From contig JAFYGL010000192.1 in the NCBI GenBank assembly GCA_017543165.1, forward strand, positions 1 through 10,303: 10,303 nucleotides of DNA, given 5' to 3'. The notes below the pieces were generated by a model, which did no database searches, had not been told where the DNA came from, and saw nothing but the letters and a program-made list of their open reading frames with translations. The position numbers were made by a program, and so were the translations under genes. The stretch is from Victivallales bacterium. Lineage in GTDB: Bacteria > Verrucomicrobiota > Lentisphaeria > Oligosphaerales > Oligosphaeraceae. Shown here piece by piece: positions 5,785 through 10,303 of the stretch (positions are counted from its first letter, which is position 1; each line of letters begins with the position of its first letter).

Positions 5785-7098
5785 ATGAAAGACAATACTC
5801 CTGCTGAATTGATTGAGTTCCAGCCTGATGCGCTGGAAATACGGAACGCCCGCCTGCCCTGGGGCATAAGGCTCAGCGTCTGGATACCGTTCCTGCTGCT
5901 CGTCCTGGCGATTGTATGGGCATTTGTCGCGCAGGTGGATGTGGTGGTTCAAAGCACGGGCACATTGGTGACCGACCAGCAGACCATCGTGATGAAGCCC
6001 CTGGAACGCTCCGTCATACAGAGCGTGAACGTAAAAATCGGGGACATTGTGGCTAAGGACCAGATTCTGATTACTTTCGACCCCACCATAAACAGGGCCG
6101 AGGCGGAACGGCTGGACAATGAGATGAAGGCCCTCCAGGCGGAACTGTCACGCCTTCAGGCGGAATTCTACAACAGAAAATATGAGGGCGGCCAGACGCA
6201 GTTCGAAAAGTGGCAGATGACCATCTTCAGCCAGAGGCAGGAATACTACCAGGAAAGAATGAACTACTTTGGCGAGGCGATGTCCCAGATTCGCGCCTCC
6301 ATGAAAAGCAGGAAGGACAGCCTGGCAAAGCAAAGCGAAAGGCTGGAGGCAATCAAGGGACTTGAGGAAATCTTCAAGAAACTGCAGGAAAAAGGCGCGG
6401 CTCCAATGAAGGAGTACATTGAGATGTCCATTAGCCGTATGGAAATGGAAAGCACGGTTGACCAGTTGGAAAACGATTTGCTGGAGTTGCAGCACAGGCT
6501 GGGCACCACGCAGGCGGAGAAAAACTCCTTCATCCAGCAGTGGAGAAACAGCATTGCCGAAGATATGGTGAAAGTGGACAGAACCCTGGCCTCCACCAGC
6601 AAGGAATATGAAAAAGTGGAGCAGCTGATAGAATATGTGCACTTGAAGGCGCCCTGCGAATGCGTCGTCCACGAAATAGCGGACTTCTCGCCAGGCTCGG
6701 CAGTGAGGGAGGCCGAGGCGCTGATTACGCTGGTGCCTCTGGAAGGCAATATCGAACTGGAGGCGGAAGTGCGCCCACTGGACATTGGAAAGGTCACGCC
6801 TGGTGCGAATGCCCGCGTCAAACTGACGGCATACCCGTTCCAGAAGCACGGCACGCTGGGCGGCGTGGTGCGCAACATTTCCGAAAACACCTTGCAGAAA
6901 AACATGGGTGCGCAGCATGTGACGTACTACCGCGCCCGCGTCACCCTGAATGGAAAGCTTCATGGCGTGAAGGACAGTTTCCGCCTCATTCCAGGCATGG
7001 AGGCGCAGTGCGAAATCAAGTGCGGCAGGCGACGTGTAATCGAATACGTGCTTTATCCATTGATCAAGGCTCTGGACGAGGCCGCAAGGGAGCCGTAA
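5785..7098 (+). CDS. HlyD-family membrane fusion (periplasmic adaptor) protein
   Basis: Adaptor that bridges the inner-membrane ABC exporter and an outer-membrane channel in type I secretion. It has a short cytoplasmic N-terminus, one membrane segment at about 29-49, the first lipoyl half-motif (GTLV...VKIGDIVAKDQILITFDP, about 59-100), a long alpha-helical coiled-coil hairpin of about 103-285, the second lipoyl half (KAPCECVVHEI, 288-298), a beta-barrel region (RPLDIGKVTPGANARVKLTAYPF, about 330-352), and the HlyD-type end around 404-430 (GMEAQCEIKC, then RRRVIEYVLYPLIKALDEA). The 437 aa length is typical. The ATG follows the exporter stop after five bases, so the two are almost certainly co-translated. 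An oddity is that the only four cysteines, C291, C293, C409 and C413, all lie in the periplasmic part in two close pairs. It is clearly HlyD-like rather than an RND adaptor because of the partner and the C-terminus. Confidence 0.94.
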   Translation: MKDNTPAELIEFQPDALEIRNARLPWGIRLSVWIPFLLLVLAIVWAFVAQVDVVVQSTGTLVTDQQTIVMKPLERSVIQSVNVKIGDIVAKDQILITFDPTINRAEAERLDNEMKALQAELSRLQAEFYNRKYEGGQTQFEKWQMTIFSQRQEYYQERMNYFGEAMSQIRASMKSRKDSLAKQSERLEAIKGLEEIFKKLQEKGAAPMKEYIEMSISRMEMESTVDQLENDLLELQHRLGTTQAEKNSFIQQWRNSIAEDMVKVDRTLASTSKEYEKVEQLIEYVHLKAPCECVVHEIADFSPGSAVREAEALITLVPLEGNIELEAEVRPLDIGKVTPGANARVKLTAYPFQKHGTLGGVVRNISENTLQKNMGAQHVTYYRARVTLNGKLHGVKDSFRLIPGMEAQCEIKCGRRRVIEYVLYPLIKALDEAAREP

Positions 7099-7145
7099 TG
7101 GAAAATAGCGCTTTAGTTTTTTGAGCATGCCTTTGGACTTATGGC

Positions 7146-7150
7146 AGGAA
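7146..7150 (+). promoter_or_regulatory. Ribosome binding site of the pyruvyl transferase gene
   Basis: AGGAA lies seven bases before ATG at 7158, the normal distance, and supports that start over later in-frame methionines (residues 10 and 12). Confidence 0.55.
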
Positions 7151-7157
7151 AATATCA

Positions 7158-8063
7158 ATGAGTCTTTCCAGTACTATTTTTAAAATGTCCATGCAGTTGA
7201 AGGCATTGCCATGGGAATTATTGGGCTCCAGGCAATGCTTGTACATTGCAGGGGATTTGCATCCCAACAGGCAGCGGCATGATTTTTCAAATCACAATCT
7301 GGGGGACGATTTGAACATTCCTTTGATTGAAGCCCTGTCAGGAAAGCATGTGATTCCATTCAGATATTCCCTGTTTGGGAAAAGGCGCCCACGTTACCTT
7401 GTCATAGGTTCAATATTGGAGGAGTGGTGCAGCGCACATGCCATTGTCTGGGGCGCGGGATTGATGCATCCGCTGTCAAAAGAGATTCCAGCACCAAAGG
7501 CCATTTATGCCGTGCGCGGCCCACTGACGCGAAATGAACTTCTGAAACAAGGGATGGCGTGCCCCGAAATATATGGCGACCCTGCCATTCTGCTCCCCCA
7601 TGTCTATACGCCGCCGCCAGCAGATAAGCAAGGCCTGGCACTGATTCCCCATGTTCGCGACCAGGAGCATCCCTTTGTCTCCAAATGGCGTCAATGCGGC
7701 GGCAAGGTGCTGGATTTAAGGCAATATGGAGATTGGCGCCAGTTTATTCGTGAACTCACATCATGCAAAGGTGTTTTGTCCAGCTCTCTTCACGGATTGA
7801 TACTTTCCGATGCGTATGGCATTCCGTCTAGAAGGCTTGTCTTGGGGAGAGAGGTTACAGGTGGTGATTTCAAGTACTTGGACTATTACATGTCGTTTCT
7901 TTCTTCGCCGCCATCGCCATTGTGCCCCGAAGACATAGAGAACATGGAGCCCGTAGCTCTCCTGGATGAAATAACGAAGTCATGGCACGTTCTGCCCAGG
8001 GAAATGTCAGGCGCACTTCTAGATTGTTGTCCTTTCTTGAAAAACAATTTTTTGACAAGATGA
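7158..8063 (+). CDS. Polysaccharide pyruvyl transferase family protein
   Basis: Predicted enzyme of the ExoV/CsaB-type family, which uses phosphoenolpyruvate to add a pyruvate ketal to a sugar of a surface polysaccharide, giving it negative charge. Family landmarks in order are NLGDDLN (47-53), VIGSIL (82-87), WGAGLM (98-103), AVRGPLTR (118-125), GDPAILLP (140-147), LIPHVRD (162-168) and the C-terminal VLSSSLHGLILSDAYGIP (206-223), with a following FKYLDYY (238-244). Its 301 aa is usual for the ExoV-like branch. No signal or membrane segment is seen, so it should act in the cytoplasm on a lipid-linked or nucleotide-linked precursor. It starts 59 bases after the HlyD stop without a clear terminator between, and its TGA stop overlaps the next ATG, so it belongs to the exporter operon by arrangement. 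Some family members may transfer other groups, so the pyruvate donor is an inference. Confidence 0.88.
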   Translation: MSLSSTIFKMSMQLKALPWELLGSRQCLYIAGDLHPNRQRHDFSNHNLGDDLNIPLIEALSGKHVIPFRYSLFGKRRPRYLVIGSILEEWCSAHAIVWGAGLMHPLSKEIPAPKAIYAVRGPLTRNELLKQGMACPEIYGDPAILLPHVYTPPPADKQGLALIPHVRDQEHPFVSKWRQCGGKVLDLRQYGDWRQFIRELTSCKGVLSSSLHGLILSDAYGIPSRRLVLGREVTGGDFKYLDYYMSFLSSPPSPLCPEDIENMEPVALLDEITKSWHVLPREMSGALLDCCPFLKNNFLTR

Positions 8064-9223
8064 TCACTATTCACTCGCCTCGCACGTGCGTTGGGCCAAA
8101 CGGCAAGAGCCGTCTGGCGGCCCGAATAAGTTTTGGAGAGAATGTCTCAGAAATGTGGCTTGATGTTCCAAAGGAATATGAGGCGTGGCTATGTGATGAC
8201 AGATGCGATGCCTTTCTTGTGGCCATAATCTACTGGGCGTTGATAAAGGGTGAGGATATAGTATGCGAAGCTCCAGTGACGGAAAACCTGCTTTATAAAT
8301 TGCGGGAGTATCTTGTAGAGGGGCTTGTCAAGGCAGATGGGAGATTAAAGGGCATTTCCATTGAGGCCTCCCCAATTCCATGCATCTCTTCAAAGAAAGA
8401 TGGCGCCGTGGTTACAGGCATGAGCTGCGGAATAGATTCCTTTCATGCGCTGGCCCATCTCATGCAAAGCGATTATGCAGGCCTGCGTCCCACGCATCTT
8501 CTATTCAACAAGGTCGGAGCGCAGGGAAGCGACCCCATTGGAGAGGAACAGCACCGTTTCCGTGTCGCCAACGCACGTGCTTTGTCCAAGGAGGCAGGGC
8601 TTCCTTTGATTGAAGTCGAATCAAACGTGCATTTGCTTATTCCTCTGAAGCACGAAGTGCATGGAGGCTATCGCAATGCATTTGTCATATTTGCACTGCA
8701 ATGTGGAATTTCCGCCTACTTCCTAGCCAGCAGCAAGATATTGCCGCAGCTGGATATGAGCCAGCATCATATTTTCTATACTTTCTATGATCTGGTGCTC
8801 ATGGATGTGTTTTCTTCCCCCTGCCTTCAGTTCTACAGCGAAGGCGCGAATCTCACCCGTTTTGAGAAAACCCGCGAGCTGGTTTCATTTGCTCCTTCAT
8901 ATACGCATCTCAATGTATGCTTCTGGGCAAAGGGAGGGGATGGACGGAATTGCACAGTGAACTGTGAAAAATGCCAACGTACCATCCTTGATTTGGAAGC
9001 CCTGGGATGCCTGGAAAAATACAGCAGCGTTTTTGACCTAGATTTGTATCATGCAAATCAAGGCCGTCTTTTCAAAAATGCGATTAAACTATATGCCAGG
9101 GGCAACAAAGGATACAAGGGAAGCTGGCCTTGGCTGCAAAAGCAATGGCCAGTGAGGTCAAGAATACTATATGCATGGTATCGTTTTCTTGACTTCTTCA
9201 GAAAAATGGGAAAACGCAGATAA
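8060..9223 (+). CDS. PP-loop ATPase-like protein with C-terminal cysteine cluster
   Basis: A 387-aa protein that resembles adenine nucleotide alpha hydrolases (the QueC/N-type ATP pyrophosphatase fold), which adenylate a substrate before amidation, thiolation or ligation. The PP-loop is SCGIDS at 122-127, with Cys where SGGxDS has Gly. It is preceded by the strand AVVTGM and followed by THLLFNKVGA and RFRVANARALSKEAGLPLIE, as in this fold. Near the C-terminus C298-x3-C302-x2-C305 followed by QRT resembles the zinc-binding cluster of QueC-like enzymes. The last 40 residues are basic and aromatic. I recall similar uncharacterised proteins in polysaccharide loci, but I know of no assigned reaction. 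The start is ATG at 8060, overlapping the TGA of the pyruvyl transferase as ATGA, which implies coupled translation; an upstream in-frame ATG at 7982 would overlap that gene by 82 bases and add 26 residues without family features. A role in modifying a glycan or the secreted product is inference. Confidence 0.8.
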   Translation: MITIHSPRTCVGPNGKSRLAARISFGENVSEMWLDVPKEYEAWLCDDRCDAFLVAIIYWALIKGEDIVCEAPVTENLLYKLREYLVEGLVKADGRLKGISIEASPIPCISSKKDGAVVTGMSCGIDSFHALAHLMQSDYAGLRPTHLLFNKVGAQGSDPIGEEQHRFRVANARALSKEAGLPLIEVESNVHLLIPLKHEVHGGYRNAFVIFALQCGISAYFLASSKILPQLDMSQHHIFYTFYDLVLMDVFSSPCLQFYSEGANLTRFEKTRELVSFAPSYTHLNVCFWAKGGDGRNCTVNCEKCQRTILDLEALGCLEKYSSVFDLDLYHANQGRLFKNAIKLYARGNKGYKGSWPWLQKQWPVRSRILYAWYRFLDFFRKMGKRR

Positions 9224-9262
9224 GAAAGCCTCCCCGCTCTTGGTGGATATTTACCAATGGAT
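9224..9262. other. Convergent intergenic gap
   Basis: These 39 bases separate two convergent stop codons. The only structure is a five-pair stem, TTGGT at 9240-9244 with ACCAA at 9253-9257, without a T-tract on either strand. I see no credible terminator here. Confidence 0.6.
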
Positions 9263-10303
9263 TTACCTGCCCAGGACCTTGTCCAGGCCAGGGTCAGGCT
9301 GTGCGCCGTTCTTTATTGCAAGCTTGTACCATTTGGAGGCCTCTTCCAGGCGTGGCGGCTCCATTGTGGAGAGCAGCACCGCCAGATTGTATTGCGCCTC
9401 TGCGTCCTTTGCATTCAGTTTGATTGCCTGGTTCAATTGGGTTTCCGCCGCCTGGGTCCAGCCCAGTGTGAAAAGGGCGGCTCCATAAAGGCGTACAGCA
9501 TCGCCGTTCTTGGGCTGCAATGCGACTGCCCTGCCCAGGTACGATACCGCCCAGTCCGAATGGCCCAGCCTTGCCTGGGCATAGCCCAATGCCAAAAGCG
9601 TGTCAATGTCATCAGGGTCGAATTTGAATGCCTGGTTCAGGAAACGGCTGGCCTCGCTGTCATTTCCCGCGGAGGATGCAAGCAGTCCCAACCTTTGCAA
9701 GGCCAGTTTATTGTCCGCGTCCAATGCCAGGGCCTGCTGGTAATTGTACTTGGCGGCCTCCACCTTGCCCTGCCTTTCAGCCTCAGTGCCTTGCCTCAGG
9801 AAGCCTTTGACCAAAGTTGCCTTCTCACGCTCGCGTGTATAGCGAAGGTCATCGTCCAGCAGCGATTTTCTGGTGTTAGACTGCTTGCTGTTTGCATCCT
9901 GCGTCTGCTGCAACCTGATGTTTGCAATTGCCAGGTCCTTTGCAAGACTGGCGGCCTGGGCCTCGGCGCTAGTCTGTCTTGCCTTCAATTCCTTTGCCTC
10001 TGCTGCAATTTTGGCCGCGTTGAGCGCCTCCTCTGAAGCGCGTGCTTCAGTCTGTTGCACTTGCTGTCTTCCTTTTTCAAGCAGACTTTCCGTCTTGACC
10101 AGCAAAGTGTCGCGTTCCTTTTTTACCTTATTCAATTCGCTGACTGCCTTCACCAGTTCCTCTTGGTTGGCGTTCTCTTTCTTCAAATGCGAGATATTCG
10201 CATTCAGTTGCCTGATTTGCTCCTCCTTGACGCGCATTTCTTTTTCCGCTGATTTCTCAAGGGAGATTAGTTTATTGTGTGCCTCTTCCACTTTCCTCAA
10301 TGC
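9263..10303 (-). CDS. Coiled-coil / TPR repeat protein, N-terminus outside window
   Basis: The C-terminal part of a larger protein on the opposite strand; the reading frame is open to the window edge. The most upstream possible start is a TTG at 10300, which is more likely an internal Leu codon. Numbering from that codon, residues 1 to about 165 are rich in Lys, Glu, Gln and Ala with heptad-like spacing and form a long coiled coil. About 166-338 contain five tetratricopeptide repeats of 34 residues or near that, with typical endings such as ALALDADN (190-197), AFKFDPDD (224-231), AVALQPKN (258-265) and AIKLNAKD (292-299). TPR domains bind partner proteins, and such proteins often help assemble envelope complexes. 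Whether this one is periplasmic cannot be told, since any signal peptide would lie outside the window. It converges with the exporter operon, so it is a separate transcription unit. The stop is TAA at 9263-9265. Confidence 0.88.
   Translation of the reverse strand, partial: ALRKVEEAHNKLISLEKSAEKEMRVKEEQIRQLNANISHLKKENANQEELVKAVSELNKVKKERDTLLVKTESLLEKGRQQVQQTEARASEEALNAAKIAAEAKELKARQTSAEAQAASLAKDLAIANIRLQQTQDANSKQSNTRKSLLDDDLRYTREREKATLVKGFLRQGTEAERQGKVEAAKYNYQQALALDADNKLALQRLGLLASSAGNDSEASRFLNQAFKFDPDDIDTLLALGYAQARLGHSDWAVSYLGRAVALQPKNGDAVRLYGAALFTLGWTQAAETQLNQAIKLNAKDAEAQYNLAVLLSTMEPPRLEEASKWYKLAIKNGAQPDPGLDKVLGR

Noticed and set aside
7098..7124. Eight-codon open frame starting in a TAATG overlap after the HlyD gene
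   Set aside because: Too short to support as a gene, and nothing indicates a leader-peptide function.
7103..7124. AGCGCT followed by TTTTTT as a terminator after the HlyD gene
   Set aside because: The palindrome is six bases with no room for a loop, so it cannot form a stable terminator stem.
6148..7158. Open frame of 336 codons on the - strand inside the HlyD gene
   Set aside because: Antisense to a clear HlyD protein; the translation has no recognisable motif.
7982..8059. Longer start for the PP-loop protein at 7982
   Set aside because: It would overlap the pyruvyl transferase by 82 bases and add 26 residues with no family features; the ATGA junction at 8060 is the normal coupled start.
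9257..10036. Open frame of 259 codons on the + strand at the right edge
   Set aside because: It is the complement of the TPR repeats; its Cys- and Leu-rich translation is an artefact of the opposite strand.

Overview
The window is a gene-dense bacterial chromosome segment with seven genes on the + strand and one convergent, partial gene on the - strand at the right edge. A two-gene type I secretion module (HlyB-type ABC exporter plus HlyD-type adaptor) implies a Gram-negative, double-membrane organism. The long coiled-coil/TPR protein and the general character of the proteins would fit the Planctomycetes-Verrucomicrobia-Lentisphaerae group, but that is a weak impression and the sequence does not prove the phylum. 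Most start codons have weak Shine-Dalgarno sequences; the clear exceptions are those of the exporter and pyruvyl-transferase genes.

Left region (1-2914): ribF (riboflavin kinase/FAD synthetase), a calcineurin-type metallophosphoesterase and a family 2 glycosyltransferase, all in the same direction with short gaps of 30 and 61 bases. The second gap holds a small stem-loop.

Middle (2915-3232): a 318-base gap without a gene. It is dominated by a 156-base imperfect inverted repeat (2929-3084) whose outer ends are each a perfect 21-base palindrome with core GGCCATTGGCC. A T7 tract, an AT-rich stretch with a possible promoter and a good ribosome binding site follow, leading into the exporter gene. 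A further copy of the palindrome core lies in the last codons of the glycosyltransferase.

Right region (3233-9223): a probable four-gene operon. It runs ABC exporter (848 aa, apparently with two tandem catalytically dead C39-like domains), HlyD adaptor (5-base gap), polysaccharide pyruvyl transferase (59-base gap) and a PP-loop ATPase-like protein with a C-terminal cysteine cluster (ATGA overlap). The exporter pair should move a polypeptide from the cytoplasm across both membranes. The last two genes look like surface-glycan tailoring enzymes. No TolC-type outer-membrane protein and no obvious secreted substrate lie in the window.

Right edge (9263-10303, - strand): the C-terminal part of a coiled-coil/TPR protein, convergent with the operon.

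Most worth a second look: the inverted repeat with its covarying outer pair and nearby third core, the tandem dead C39-like domains, the linkage of secretion to glycan-modifying genes, and the uncharacterised PP-loop protein.
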